Assembly: GCF_032854445.1 (NCBI RefSeq)
Contig: NC_088304.1
Coordinates: 33,594,810-33,658,809 of the forward strand
DNA: 64,000 nt
Source: Liolophura sinensis
Taxonomy: Eukaryota; Mollusca; Polyplacophora; Chitonida; Chitonidae
Direction of reading: 5' to 3'
Below the pieces are notes generated by a model that saw only the letters and a list, made by a program, of their open reading frames with translations, ran no database searches and had not been told where the DNA came from. The translations under genes and the position numbers were made by a program. Positions 39,871 to 63,632 of the stretch are shown here, piece after piece (the first letter of the stretch is position 1; the number at the start of each line of letters is the position of its first letter).

Positions 39871-40164
39871 ATCTTCTTTTTCAAGAGGGACTCCTTCAAA
39901 TTAAATTTCAGGTTTTTGTATTATTATTTATTCCGTTGTTGTTTTTATTGTTATTCTTAGATTAGCCAAGAAGCATGGACATGTAAAAAGTTGTTCCAGG
40001 TCTGTCTCGTAAGAACATAGAACAGAAGAGACATATACGGAAGAGAAAAAATGGAGTTTAAGGGGTTTTTTTTTCAATTTTTGTGCTATGACGATGTTAA
40101 AACAGCAAAATACTTTGTCATATTTCAATACATCATAGCACACGACTAATCTACACAACATATC

Positions 40165-41716
40165 AGTTGCTGAATATTAAATATGTAATCGATCAATACC
40201 CACGACAATGCTGAATACTGAATATGTAATCGACTAATATGCACGACATTGTTGAATGCTAACGGTGCAAACCACCAATACCCACGTCATTGCTGAATGC
40301 TGACGATGCAGACGACCAATCTTCAGGACATTGATACTGGCGATATAATCGACCAATACCCAGGACATTGCTGAATGCTGACGACGTAATCGATCAATCA
40401 TCAAGACATTGCTGAATACTGGTGATATAATCGACCAATACCCACGTCATTGCTGAATGTTGACGATGCAAACGACCAATCATCAAGACATTGCTGAATG
40501 CTGACGATGCAAACGACCAATCATCAAGACATTGCTGAATACTGACGATGCAAACAGCCAATCGTCAAGACATTGCTGAATACTGACGATGCAAACAGCC
40601 AATCGTCAAGACATTGCTGAATACTGACGACGTAATCGACCAATACCCAGGACATTGCTGAATGCTGACGATACAAACGACCAATCATCAAGACATTGCT
40701 GAATACTGACGATGCAAACAGCCAATCGTCAAGACATTGCTGAATACTGACTATGCAAACGATCAATCGTTAAGACATTGCTTAATACTGACGACGTAAT
40801 CGACCAATACCCAAGTCATTGCTGAATGCTGACGATGCAGACGACCAATCGTCAAGACATTGCTGAATACTGGCGATACAATCGACCAATACCCACGTCA
40901 TTGCTGAATGTTGACGATGCAAACGACCAATCATCAAGACATTGCTGAATGCTGACGATACAAACGACCAATCGTCAAGACATTGCTGAATACTGACAAT
41001 ACAAACGACCAATCGTCAAGATATTGCTGAATGCTGACGATACAAACGACCAATCATCAAGACATTGCTGAACACTGACGATGCAAACAGCCAATCTTCA
41101 AGACATTGCTGAATACTGACTATGCAAACGACCAATCGTCAAGGCATTGCTTAATACTGACGACGTAATCGACCAATACCCACGTCATTGCTGAATGTTG
41201 ACGATGCAAACGACCAATCATCAAGACATTGCTGAATGCTGACGATACAAACGACCAATCGTCAAGACATTGCTGAATACTGACAATACAAACGACCAAT
41301 CGTCAAGATATTGCTGAATGCTGACGATACAAACGACCAATCATCAAGACATTGCTGAACACTGACGATGCAAACAGCCAATCGTCAAGACATTGCTGAA
41401 TACTGACTATGCAAACGACCAATCGTCAAGGCATTGCTTAATACTGACGACGTAATCGACCAATACCCACGTCATTGCTGAATGTTGACGATGCAAACGA
41501 CCAATCATCAAGACATTGCTGAATACTGACGATGCAAACGACCAATCGTCAAGACATTGCTGAATGCTGACGATGCAGACGACCAATCGTCAAGACATTG
41601 CTGAATACTGGCGATATAATCGACCAATACCCAGGACATTGCTGAATGCTGACGATACAAACGACAAATCATCAAGACATTGCTGAACACTGACGATGCA
41701 AACGACCAATCGGCAC
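40165..41716. repeat. 41-bp minisatellite (about 38 copies) with 287-bp higher-order repeat
   Basis: The unit contains caatcgtcaagacattgctg then aatactgacgatgcaaacgac. Variant monomers recur in the same order about 287 bp (7 x 41) apart: the rare variant agatattgctgaatgctgac is at 41020 and 41307, and each is followed by the same variant series. Minus ORFs of 60-80 codons here are artefacts. Confidence 0.95.
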
Positions 41717-41914
41717 TGGGGAAAACGCATATTCATTTCCCGCCAGGAAGTAAGCATAAGCCATGGTATTAGGTCAAGTACCCTCACTCACAATGAAGAC
41801 AAACACACGTACATGTTGATTGTAGCCGGATTGTAGCCTACCACTTAGTCTCAGCATCCATAATTAAAATGTACTGAAGAAATATTTAACTTACTGGTTG
41901 AGGGTTTGACGGTA

Positions 41915-42018
41915 TGCCCGAAACCGGGCCAAGCCCGGGGGAAAGCCATGGCTGTAGATGTAGATGATTTATTATTTGAATGATTGACTGTTTGATTGAT
42001 TGATTGATTGTTTAATCA

Positions 42019-42049
<31 letters not shown>

Positions 42050-42060
42050 ATTTTTTTGAT
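41915..42060. repeat. Family-A scrap and (GATT)n microsatellite
   Basis: 41915-41955 has gaaaccgggccaagcccggg, part of the family-A body on the minus strand. 41978-42055 is tgattgattgattgattg with an internal caattgattg inversion. Confidence 0.75.
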
Positions 42061-42064
42061 CCGG

Positions 42065-45000
42065 AGGACTTATTTAACGCCTTTCTCTATGTTACAGTTT
42101 CTCACAAAATATCGATTAAGGCCAACCGTTCTTCAGAGCAAGCTGGGTACGTGAATGTACAAGAAGAAAACTTTGATAGCACTCGATAGATACCCAAAAC
42201 AGCCACATTCCGTGACAGAAAATGTGTACTTCAACAGGCTCACGGAGAAACAGATTTTTCGAAAAGAAAAAAATATAAATAAAACGCCTCTCCACTCTGG
42301 CGATGGTGTAGATATTTTTTCTCAAGTAAAATAGCCCGACATTGTTCACAATTCCAAGTTTCCATGCTGACCCCTCCATGTGGAGTGTTCGATCGAAATG
42401 CTGGGAATCTTTCAGGAACAGTACATTATTTTAAAAATTTGATCATAAAACAGTATAAAAGAGCTGCACAGTACACAGCCGAAGAGCAATCATGTGACTG
42501 TCACATGATCACATTCCGGAAATGATGGCTCCTTTGCCATGCTCAGTCAACCCTTCATAAAGGCTATATCATTCCAAGAGCACTGATCATAAACACGCCC
42601 GGTTCATCTATACACCATTACTTTATACCCAAAAGAAAAGGCATAAAAATAAATTAACAAAAAGCGGTAATGTCAAAAAAATACGTTCGCTGTCAGTTTT
42701 ATTACGTGGACAGGAGAACTTAAGTCAAACATAAAAGTTGTCCATTTTTATGAGTCGCCTATAATTGGCAGAAAAAATCTCCATACCGTAATTATATCGC
42801 GATCATATTCTGCTAAATGATGCTTATCAAAATTTAATATTCCTCTACCCTTGTGAAGTTTTTTTTGTTGTTGGCATTAATCCAATATAAATATAATGTT
42901 ATCTGATGTATATACATTTCCGGGGGATGTAACAAAACGTCTTCATGAGTGTCGCTATAGTCTCAAAAGACATTTCTCTTCCAGACGGGAGGATATTATC
43001 CTTTGTTGCCCTTCACACGCCAGTCGATAAAATGTCGCCCAATGACCTTTATCTTAGTATGAATGGTGATGTTTGAATCTTCTTATTTTCGAACTTTTTG
43101 CGTAATGTTCTACATACCTCATGGACAACGTCGTCATATAGATATATTGGCGGATATATATCGAAAACCCACGTTTATAGAAGTAACAATATTGCATTCG
43201 ACGAGCTGGCTAAGCAAATTCCAGTACTGATTGCACCCGATATAGGTTCAAATAACTTTGATTTGTCTGAAAAAATTATTTCGACATTGCTGTTTTCATA
43301 AGCGCCATTGACAAAAGCAGCGTAGAAAGCCTAAACAAAGCGGAATTGAAGTAATCTTGCAATAGAACTTAATTCACAGAAAACCTTTTCCCGATATCGA
43401 CATGCCCTCTTCAAGCTTCGACAAGTATATCTAGACTTGTCATAATGGCAGACACCATCAGCATATATCGAACTCTTTCAATCCACCAATAACGTAAATA
43501 TTGTAATTCTGTTTCCACCGTCCCAAGACATGAAAGGCTCAGACGGGTCAAAAACGCAGTGTAGGGTTGCTCGTGGCAAAACCTAGGAGAGAAAGTCATC
43601 ACCATCAAAATGAGACAAGAAAACCATAGCAAACACTGACCGGAAACCGATCTTCCCGCCATTGTTTGCTCTCGCCATCTCGGCGCAGTCTCCCGTTTCT
43701 ATCAGTTTGCTTTTTGATGATCTTATCAATTCCCAACGCTAGATCAAAGGCGTGGTGAGTGATGAGAGTTCTTCTCTTTCCCCTTCTCCTCCCCACCCCC
43801 CTCCCCATATTCTCGCACAAAGTTTGGCGGTTCAGCTAAGTGGGTCGATACCATTAAGAGACTATAATCTGAACATCAGTCAAAACTTTTCCACACAAGC
43901 CACAGTGAAATGTGAATAAAACACTGGTTTTTGAATCAACCTGATTTGTGTTTAGCATTTCGCATCATACGAAGATCATTTCACATGAAATCACAGTGGC
44001 GTATCTCTATCGTTGAACTGGAACATTCACAGTGTCTCTGGAGAAAATATCACATCCGCGGCACGCCTTGCCATACGTCTCTGACTAGCTTCATCTAACA
44101 TATTTTAGTGATATGATCTTGCATATCGTTTTTAACTCTGTTTTGTCATTTCACCACCTTGTTTTCCGATCAAAATGACGGCATTTGGATAATGGTGCCT
44201 CACTTGAGCACCACGTCAGACACCAGTCTAGCCCTACCCAGTCACAGTATACTGATAGCAAAGTATATATAAACTAGTACTTTGTCTGTCCCGATTCGAC
44301 TAGTAAGTGGCTTATATCCTGGCTTATCCAGTCCAGGGAAGTGAAAAAGAATATCGATTGCCGATTTTTAAATTTTTGTTAAAATTTTCATATGCCCGAC
44401 TTTGGGGTTGTACCACGGATTTTCCGATTAAGATTGGAACAAATCTAGACGTCAAAACATTCGTATACCAGCCATCAACTAAATTAGACGTTCATAGACA
44501 GTCATAATCACTGAAAAAGTTTAGAACCTTAAGGTGAAGGCGTTTGAATTGGTGGAATCACGCTTACGTCATCGGCAAGTCTTATGTTTTGGTGGCCTGT
44601 ATGAGCACATGTAGGCAAACTGTTAATTAAGGAAAGAATCCGCTGCTAGAAAATTTCGAGTAATAACCAGGCAGTATGGTGTTTATCGAGATATTTCAGT
44701 GAAGAAAGAAAACCAACATAAAGCACCGAGTAGTCTTTAAGCATATGGACTGACACTGCAAAAAATAGGGATCGTTTTGAAAGAAAGACATGAAGTTGAA
44801 TGGATGAGCCTGTCTGGATTAGTTCAATCTGCTTGGTGATGCGGTTCTTTTGAGAATCTTGACACGGAAAACCTGTTTTAATTTGCAGTGGATGCAAAAT
44901 GGCTACGTCGCGTTGATAAATTATTCACTGATAAGCTTACAGCCACGGCGTTGAGGTGTCGGTGAATGCTTTTAAAGACGAACTGGATCAGTCCAAATTG

Positions 45001-46220
45001 GTTAATATCTGTAAAGAGACGTCGGTGATAGGGTTTGCGTGTATGAATATTTGATGCTGTTCAGCTGAGAACACATTAAAGGCGTTTAAAACTACGGCGT
45101 AACATAAAGAGCTACAAGCTGAAATATAACAGCGAGTACGAAATAATGGATTGTGGGAGTGAATATCAACTTCCGTCGAGTGCTGGGATCAGACAATTTT
45201 TCATCTCGGAGGAATGCACCTTTTTTTTTATTAAGGATACACTACATCAGCTGATGACAAACATGGGTCTGTATTTTTTATCAACTATTTTTTCCACGTC
45301 ATGTAAAATCCTACTAAAGGTAGTTTACAAGCTTCGACATTCTTTTTTTCGCTTACAAACACACTTTCTTCGACTCTTTCTCCTCCCAGTACGAAAAGTA
45401 AAAAAAATAATTTGTTTTTTTCCTTTTTCAATTTAATTTTTTGAAGAATAAAAAAGAAAAGGCCTGCAGTAAAAACGGTTTATAGATGACTGGTTATGGA
45501 AAACAAGCGAATTTCACTCGGTGAGATTCAAAGTTGTGTAAAGCGTCAGAAAATTTATTTAGGTAAAGTAAGTCACCCGTGATTTGACTGAAAACTGTAC
45601 TGTCTAAAGTCAAATAATGAAGGCATAGAGTAATTTTCACATGAAAATTTATTTATCCATCGAATGCTTTACTTAGGCAAAGAGAAATTATCCTTAATTT
45701 GTAGGAATGCAAGAAGTATAGTCTTTAGTAAACACGCAAGAGGTATCATCATGGGTAGGTAATGCCAAGTACCAAATCGCAGGTACAGCGCAGGTCGACG
45801 TGACTTAACAGAAAATGACGGTAGATGTATTTTTGAGAAGATGATGCATGTCTTTGTATATACTAATATAAGACACACGCGGTACTCCAAATCCGCATAT
45901 AACTTCCTTCACATAAGTTAGTCTCTATGTCAGTTATTTTTGGAGTGTCTGGTATAACAGAGCAATAAGTCTGTCACAGGAAATAAGAAGTAACTACTCT
46001 GCACACTAATGGTTACGAGCGTGACCTTTAACACGGTGAACATGTACACATACCACAAACGACAAAGAGGCGGAGAGGATTAATGAAAATTAAGCTGGAA
46101 CTTAAGACCTCTCGCTGCTTTGGTGTCTTAACCAAGATGCAAAAGAATCCTTAACTAAATTCCTCTCTTAGAATAGTTAGTAATGACTGGCATAAAAAAG
46201 ATGACAAGAGCGCGTTTCTC
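42065..46220. other. No gene or repeat recognised
   Basis: About 4 kb of AT-rich DNA with unsupported short ORFs on both strands. Confidence 0.45.
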
Positions 46221-46222
46221 TG

Positions 46223-46381
<159 letters not shown>

Positions 46382-46580
46382 CCAAGATATCACATATTGC
46401 TGGTGACCTCCTCATGTGTCTCCTTTTTTTATTTCCTGAGGATAGAAGAATGCTTGCAAGATAAAAGCGGCATTCCATGTTATAATAGAAACAGTGTGGG
46501 ACGGTGAAGTCTTTAGTTTTACAATTCAGCTTATTTGGGTTATTAAAAGCTATTACACCGAAAAGGAATTTAATCTGTTT

Positions 46581-47165
46581 GACCGGTAGTTTACGCAGTA
46601 CTCAAGAACATATAACTGACACGAGGGTGGCTGTATTGGTGCTTATTTATTTATTTGACAAGTGTTTTCACGATCTACTTCAGTTCCCTTCCCTTTCTTC
46701 ACTTATACGACAACTGTTCATAAAGGAGTAAAAGTGAAGTGCCGAGGACAAACCGCCGCATTGGTCAATTACCTCACAAACCTCCTGATTTAAGCCAGAG
46801 TCGAACCATGCTGCGATATTTATTTATTTATTTGATTGGTGATTGGTCCTCAAGAATATTTCACTTATACAACGGCCGCCAGCATTAAAGTGGGTGGAAA
46901 CCTGGCAGAGCCCGGGCGAAACCCACGACCGTCCGCAGGGTGTTGCCAGACCTTCCCACGTACGGCCGAAGAGGAAGCCAGCATAAGCTGGACTTGAAGC
47001 GACCGCATTGGTGAGAGGCTCCTGGGTCATTACGCTGCGCTAGCGGGCTAACCAACTGAGTCACGGAGGCCCCCATGCTGCGAGAGATGGATTCGAACTT
47101 GCGACCTCAATGACCAAGGGCCGGATTGTTTGCCACGAGCAGAAGGCTTAATCGGGATGAGCCAG
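46581..47165 (-). mobile_element. Family-E SINE split by a family-A SINE
   Basis: The left part (46581-46816) has gcttatttatttatttgaca, gtgaagtgccgaggacaaac and agccagagtcgaac. The right part (47084-47165) has gagatggattcgaacttgcg (minus B box) and tgaccaagggccggattg. Removing 46817-47083 rejoins gtcgaaccatgctgcga with gagatgg. Confidence 0.7.
46817..47072 (-). mobile_element. Intact family-A SINE with perfect 11-bp target-site duplication
   Basis: 256 bp: tail tatttatttatttatttgat, body cacgaccgtccgcagggtgt and gaagccagcataagctggac, head ctaaccaactgagtcacgga then ggccc. Flanks 46806-46816 and 47073-47083 are both ccatgctgcga. This is the best-preserved member and lies within a family-E element. 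Confidence 0.93.
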
Positions 47166-47169
47166 GGAC

Positions 47170-48630
47170 GGGCAACAAGGATGATGATAAACCTTTTAGT
47201 GTCAGGTTGTACCTGATCTAACCACTTTTGGACCTCTGTCTAGCTGTCAGATTGGGGTGTCGCTGGAAATGAATTCCTTTTAAACCATCATGTGAATAAC
47301 TTCACATGATAAAATATGCACTGTCCGTGTGAGACTATGTTTAAAATTATCTGACCGCCATAACAGTTTCATATATAGGCCTATCTATGTTGACATCTGT
47401 CGGATTACTCTTTTGTACATGTTGTTACTTATTTTCCAGGTTGGTTTATTCGGCGTGAATATGTTGTCTGAGTAAATAAAGACAACATATATTTTTGCCG
47501 ATTCTCTTCTTTTGAATATCTGTTTGTAATGGTCACAGTGTATTTAACTTCTAGAAAGAACTGTGAGTCATCCAAGACTATAAGCGAGTTTGTCATGCCA
47601 CGGTAAAATCGACCAGGTTTATGTCTACAAGAATTATCAACTGCACGACAGTTTGCAAACCAGAGATACAAAAGACACAAATGTGAAGGTCATGACAACT
47701 GACAATGGAAACACCAAATCCGGCATTAGTGGAGAACTCAGTTGTTGGCTCACGGCGTTTGTCAAACAGATTTGTGTTTGACGGTATTTAGCTCACCCAT
47801 CAACGATCTTTGCCAAAGCCTTTTTTTGTGGTTTCACCAAAAGCGATGTGACTGAGTGTAAAATATTGAAGAATGTTTGATACTCCAGAGAGTGCATCCA
47901 GTGAGTCATCTTTCCTGTTATAACCGCCTTAAACCATTTCCGCAGCAGATTTCTGATCCAAAGACAAATGCCGTAATCCCTCCAACACACTCGGAGGATA
48001 CTGTGATAGAAGCGATTAGCAGACGATCGGAGATCCCGAGTCACATGACTCGACTCGTGTGCGCGTGCTGACGCGTCAGGCGTCCCACGGAGAGTTCACA
48101 CGCATCTCTTTAGACGAGTGCTCTGAGTAACTCCCTCGTGCTAATGGTGGAAACTAATAAAAACTCTTTCACATAAATAATGCACATCACCGTGGATGTA
48201 ATGTTACCGATGTCAATATCAGGTGTCTTCATGTGAAATCCTATTCAGTTTCTTGGACGAGTCATGGATCTTTAACAAGATTGTTGTCACTGATGATCTC
48301 ATGGAAATATCTGCTTAAAAAGAACTGAACGCTGGTCTCAAACGCAGCATAGTTAGCTCTGTAGGATAAACCCGAATATGGTGAAGGAGGACTTAAATTG
48401 AACAAAACATTTTGCCTTCCACTTCATATTGTGACTCACAATGGTAGCGCTTGAGAACACTGGAGGGCTGTAGTAACGTGCAGGAAAAAGTGTAAGCTGG
48501 CAAATTTGTTAAAAGCTCTTGTTAAACATGTCGAAGTTTCATCTGTAATTTCAGTGTGAAACATCAAGGATGGGACTTTCAACATTCACTCAAGCGTCGT
48601 TTGAAGAGTTTCCGAACTGATCGTACAAGA
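47170..48630. other. No gene recognised
   Basis: Overlapping ORFs on both strands at 47590-48070 without splice or family support. Confidence 0.4.
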
Positions 48631-48634
<4 letters not shown>

Positions 48635-48715
<81 letters not shown>

Positions 48716-48724
48716 CTCTCTCTC
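48635..48724. repeat. (TC)n microsatellite
   Basis: About 90 bp, with one tcgctc interruption near 48712. Confidence 0.97.
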
Positions 48725-48729
48725 AATGT

Positions 48730-49650
48730 TTGTATTCTTTTTTGTGCGTGTGCGGAGAGAGATGACCACTTGCTTAAGCCGCAATATTTCCCCCTCGCAT
48801 TTCAGTGAAAAGGAATTCCACTTCTATCAAATAAGGTTGGTTACTATAAATGCCAGCTTAAGCCAAACTGAGAGGAAAAACTGAACGTAACCTCCGATAT
48901 AGCTTATGTCATCCAAATAAACTATTACTTCGGGGCCTTTTTTGTCCGTCCTCATCGCGCCTATGCAAATTTTCTCGCGCTCCCTCTAGACGGGTCGCCA
49001 AGTTATGGCCAAGGAATCCATTCTGCCAATTTAAAGTGAAAACAGCCTATGGGTTTTAAATTGAGGGCGCCATTTAAGGTAAGGATTTACTTCTGTGGAT
49101 GCAATGAAGCGTGTGATTTCCTCCACTTCACATCGCCAGCACTTTCGGCAAAGAGGCGTCCTTTAAGTTTAGTCTTTATAAAACCATTGTCAACCGCCTG
49201 TTCAGTCCTGAATACGCCATTTTCACAGGCTGTCAGCCTTGCACAAGAGACACGCTGAGTTATGGGCCCCATCGAGACATTACCCATTAAATACACACGG
49301 CTGGCAGCGACTCTGGTCAACCTTCTCTCACCTCATCTTCCGCAATCCAGAAACAATTATCCCCGATAAAGAACTCAAGCGCACTGATTGCCACGAACAA
49401 ATTTATATACGACACAATGATTTAATTCGAAACGGCCTTAAAACCACCTGCCTCCTCGAGAAGAATGCGAAAAGAGATTCCATTAACTAACTAGATTATT
49501 GCCAAGCAACAATGTTGAAAAACAAGTTATATTCACCCTCGGAGGATAAAGATTCAGCGTCCTTGGATCATGGGGAAAGTGTACTGTATCTCATAGTTGG
49601 CAATTTTGAAAGCTTCACTGTTCAAAAGTTATACCCCTCAAATATTAATC
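48730..49650. other. No gene recognised
   Basis: Less AT-rich at 49050-49480; ORFs of 69-83 codons overlap on both strands with no support. Confidence 0.4.
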
Positions 49651-49655
49651 TCAAA

Positions 49656-49915
49656 TAAATTAATCTGTTAGATTTAACGGAAAAATCTGTTACCTGAGTT
49701 ATGCTAGCATGTATTCTGTTATTGCAGCAAATATTCTGTTAAACTGCGGTTGGTCGTGGTTTCCCGGGGCTCTGCCGGATTTCCTCCCACCATAATGCTA
49801 GCCGCCGTCGTATAACTGAAATATTCTCTGAGTACGGCATAAGACACCAATCAAATTAATAAATAAAATATTCTGTAAAATATAACACGTATTCTATTAA
49901 TTCAACACCATCCTG
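49656..49915. mobile_element. Second, partial copy of the MITE-like element, interrupted by a SINE
   Basis: tctgttacctgagttatgct, agcatgtattctgttattgc, attctgttaaa, then after the SINE taacacgtattctattaatt. It matches 13850-13960. The second inverted arm is missing; a family-C SINE follows at 49922. Confidence 0.75.
49744..49865 (+). mobile_element. 5'-truncated family-A SINE with 15-bp target-site duplication
   Basis: ctgcggttggtcgtggtttc, tcctcccaccataatgctag, cgtcgtataactgaaatatt, caatcaaattaataaataa. Flanks 49729-49743 and 49866-49880 are aaatattctgttaaa and aaatattctgtaaaa. The related uninterrupted site is at 13907-13921. Confidence 0.9.
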
Positions 49916-49921
49916 TTCGAC

Positions 49922-50163
49922 CGGCCCGGATAGCACAGTTGGTGGAGCGTCCGCTTCGGGGACCGGTAGATCTAGGATCAATCCTTGATCGAGTCACACC
50001 TAAGACTTTAAAAGAGGAAATTGTAACTTCCTCGCTTGGCGTTCAGCATGGAGGGGATAGTGCAACGACTGGTTGACCCGTATCAGTATAATGGCTCGGG
50101 CGGGGCCGCCTTACTTGCCTACGGTAAGTCGTCTCAGTGAAACAACACTAATAAAAGAGCGAT
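49922..50163 (+). mobile_element. Family-C SINE with tRNA-like head
   Basis: Head cggcccggatagcacagttg (A box) and a decayed B box (ggatcaatcc), then cttggcgttcagcatggagg, gtatcagtataatggctcgg, gtctcagtgaaacaacacta. The 3' tail is missing. Confidence 0.88.
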
Positions 50164-50169
50164 CAAATA

Positions 50170-51000
50170 TGCAGAAATTCGTTGACAACAATTACAAAGT
50201 GAAGGTCAATCAATCGTGTTTTCGGCAGGACTATGAACATGTCGGCATTGGGTCCGGCCTGCTATATACAAGAAGACACCCTAAAGTTGACCGTAATACC
50301 GCTGAAGGCTACGTTTAACCCTTATCAAAGAAAATAAGTCATTTATGTGTATATTTAACCCGGTAACAGATATTCCTACCTAAAGTAGGAGTGAATATTA
50401 GAGAACATCCATGTAGCTTTCGGCCGAACTGCTTCCGAATTCCTCATTTTGGCAGCCAAAACTTCCCAACAGCGTATGCGCCTTTCTCAAGGTCCATCCT
50501 GTGCGTCAACCATGAATCCACAAACTCCACACAAATTCATTAGGTGGGACATAGCGATACAAACAATAAGACTATTTATTCCTTTATTTGTAAGGTATGA
50601 GGCAGATCTGGCTCACGTGGCAGGTGTTTCTTACACAACTATAACGATATAACGATACACAAAACAAAAGCACAATCTAAAACCACTGTTGTGTATTTAA
50701 AAATGAATATATACAAATTAACTTTTGTGATCAAAAAATACATTCACAAACTTTAAAGACCCATTTTCATCATTTTCATACATATGTGTATACAAACAAG
50801 GGGGAACAACAGAGAAAAAAGTTCTGCAGTGATATTCTACCATACACCTTTTAGAATCACAAACGTAATAAAGATTAAAGGCACCAGTTTACATAACACC
50901 CCTTTATTTAGGGGTGGAGGATTTTCAAGTTCAGATTAGCCTCTCTTTCAACACACATAATTTTGGTCTCATAGCAACAATGTATCGTATATGAGGCCGC
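50170..51000. other. No gene recognised
   Basis: AT-rich; one 67-codon ORF without support. Confidence 0.4.
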
Positions 51001-51002
51001 TA

Positions 51003-52326
51003 AACACCTGGCTTAGGACACCCAACTTAGCACTCCATTAAACGTCCGGCATAGACAACCCGACTATTATGACTAGGGATACAGCTTGCCACCGTGACTC
51101 AATGACCCAGGGGGCCTCTCATCTATGCAATCGCTGTGAGTTCAACTCCTGCTCGTGTTGGCCTTCTCTGCGGCTGTACGTTTGCAAGTCTGCAAACAAC
51201 TCTAATCTGCCAGCAGGTGGTCCCGGGCTCTCCCGGTTTCCTCCCACCATAACGCTGGCCGCCGTCAATAAATACACCAATCAAGAGTAGTACACCTGAC
51301 ATAACATTTTGCTTAACATCTGGACACCTGACATGACACTCCTCCAAACGTTTGCCTTAGGACTCCCAAACATGTCACTCCACTAAACCTCTGGCTTAGG
51401 GACACATGGCACTCCACTAAACGCCTGGCTTAGGGACACCTGACATGACATTTCACTAAACATCTAGCTTAGAAGCACCCGACATGACTCTCCACTAATC
51501 GTCTGACTTAGGACACCAGACGTGACATTCCACTAGATGTCTGGTTTCTGACACCTAAAATGACACTCCACTAAACGTCTAGGTTAGGACACCTGACATG
51601 ACTCTTCACTAAATATCGGACTTAGGACATCTGACTTGACATTTCACTAACCATCTGGCTACAGACACCTGAAATGACGCTCAACGTCTGGCTATGGACA
51701 CTCGACATGACACTCTACTAAAGATCTGAAGACAGGACACTTAATGTTAGGCTGGGATGACACTCAACTAAACATCTGGGTTCGAACACCTGACATGACA
51801 CTCATCTAAACATATGGCTTAGGACACCAAACATGACACTCCACTTTAACATCTGGCTTAGGACACCAAACATGATACTTCATTTAACATGTGGCTTGGG
51901 ACTCCTGACATGACACTCCACTTAACATCTAGCTTAGGACACCAAACATGACACTCCACTTAACATGTGACTTGGGACTCCTGACATGACACCCACCTAA
52001 ACGTCTGGCTTTGGACTCCTGACATGACACTCACTAAACATCTGGCTTATGACACCTGACATGACACTCCACTGAACATCTGGCTTGGGACTCCTGACAT
52101 GACACTCACCTAAACATCTAGCTTAGGACACCTGACATGACACTCCACTAAACATCTGGCTTGGGACTCCTGACATAACACTCACCTAAACGTATGGCTT
52201 AGGAAAATCATGACAATCAGCTAAACATCTAGCTTAGGACATCTGACACGACAATCAGCTGAACATCTAGCTTAGGAAACGAGACATGAAAGTCGGCTAA
52301 ACATCTAGCTTAGGAAAGCCGACACG
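51003..52326. repeat. 38-bp minisatellite (about 28 copies), interrupted by a SINE
   Basis: The unit is approximately cacctgacatgacactccac then taaacatctggcttagga, with variants (ggactcctg, aggacaccaaa). It starts as degenerate units at 51003-51070, resumes at about 51290 after a SINE and continues to 52326. Confidence 0.93.
51088..51285 (+). mobile_element. Family-A SINE inserted in the 38-bp array
   Basis: Part of the head (gactcaatgacccaggggg), gctgtgagttcaactcctgc (B box), gcagcaggt-type body, tttcctcccaccataacgct and a short tail ataaatacaccaatcaa. No clear target-site duplication because the array is degenerate. Confidence 0.85.
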
Positions 52327-52347
52327 TACTTATTGTTGATGAATTCA

Positions 52348-52500
52348 TTTATTTATTTATTTATTTTATATTTAAATGCTATTTTATGCCTTCTGTAGAC
52401 ATGAATATTTCACTTAACTTATACGATAGCAGCCAATATTCAGGTGGGAACAAAATGGGCAGAACCCAGTGGCACCATTGCCGATGACAGACAAATATAA
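52348..52500 (-). mobile_element. Decayed family-A SINE, 3' of the membrane-protein gene
   Basis: Tail tttatttatttatttatttt, then gacatgaatatttcacttaa, gcagccaatattcaggtggg, aaatgggcagaacccagtgg; strongly diverged. Confidence 0.7.
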
Positions 52501-53065
52501 AAAAATTTAATTGAGATAACCATGGCATTGAGCATCTTTTATGCGCCAGATAGTTGATCATCCTTGTCTAGATTCGGAGGAAAACATATCCACCTATCCC
52601 CAAAACTTGGCAGGACACTTCGTCATGAGCATCATCTCCTAATCTAATGAAGGCCTGTCGTGATAGCTGAAGTGTAAAACTTCATAACTCAGATGGAGAA
52701 GTGCATTTTCTCAGTTCTTGTCGAAAGTCAAAAAGAGCGCTAAGCGTTACAATACAAGCACAATGCCTAACAGGATAATGACTGCGAATGGAAATAAAAT
52801 AAAAAACATAATATGCGTGGTCAACTTAAAGCCGATTACAGCCCGATCACACAGTCACCTGATAGCTAACCAATCAAAATTTACCATTTATGTGTTCTCA
52901 TTTTTTTCCAGGTTCAACTAATCATTATCTTTCTTATAAATTGACACACCACGATCATTATCATCTGTCCAACCACCTACTCTGAGACTGTACAATTTAT
53001 ACATATGACAACCACATCAGCATTCACTTGCAGCAACTGACCAATCAAAACATCTGTTAGCCATG

Positions 53066-63575
<10,510 letters not shown>

Positions 63576-63632
63576 CTGTATCACCTTGAGTGCAGAGTAA
63601 CAAGTAATTCGTCATTAACTGCACGCGGATGA

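Noticed and set aside
40165-41716. CRISPR-like array of short repeats
   Set aside because: The repeats are contiguous 41-bp monomers without unique spacers, in a eukaryotic context.
49923-49996. Possible tRNA gene
   Set aside because: A and B boxes are present, but the sequence continues into a SINE body shared with other copies and the B box is decayed.
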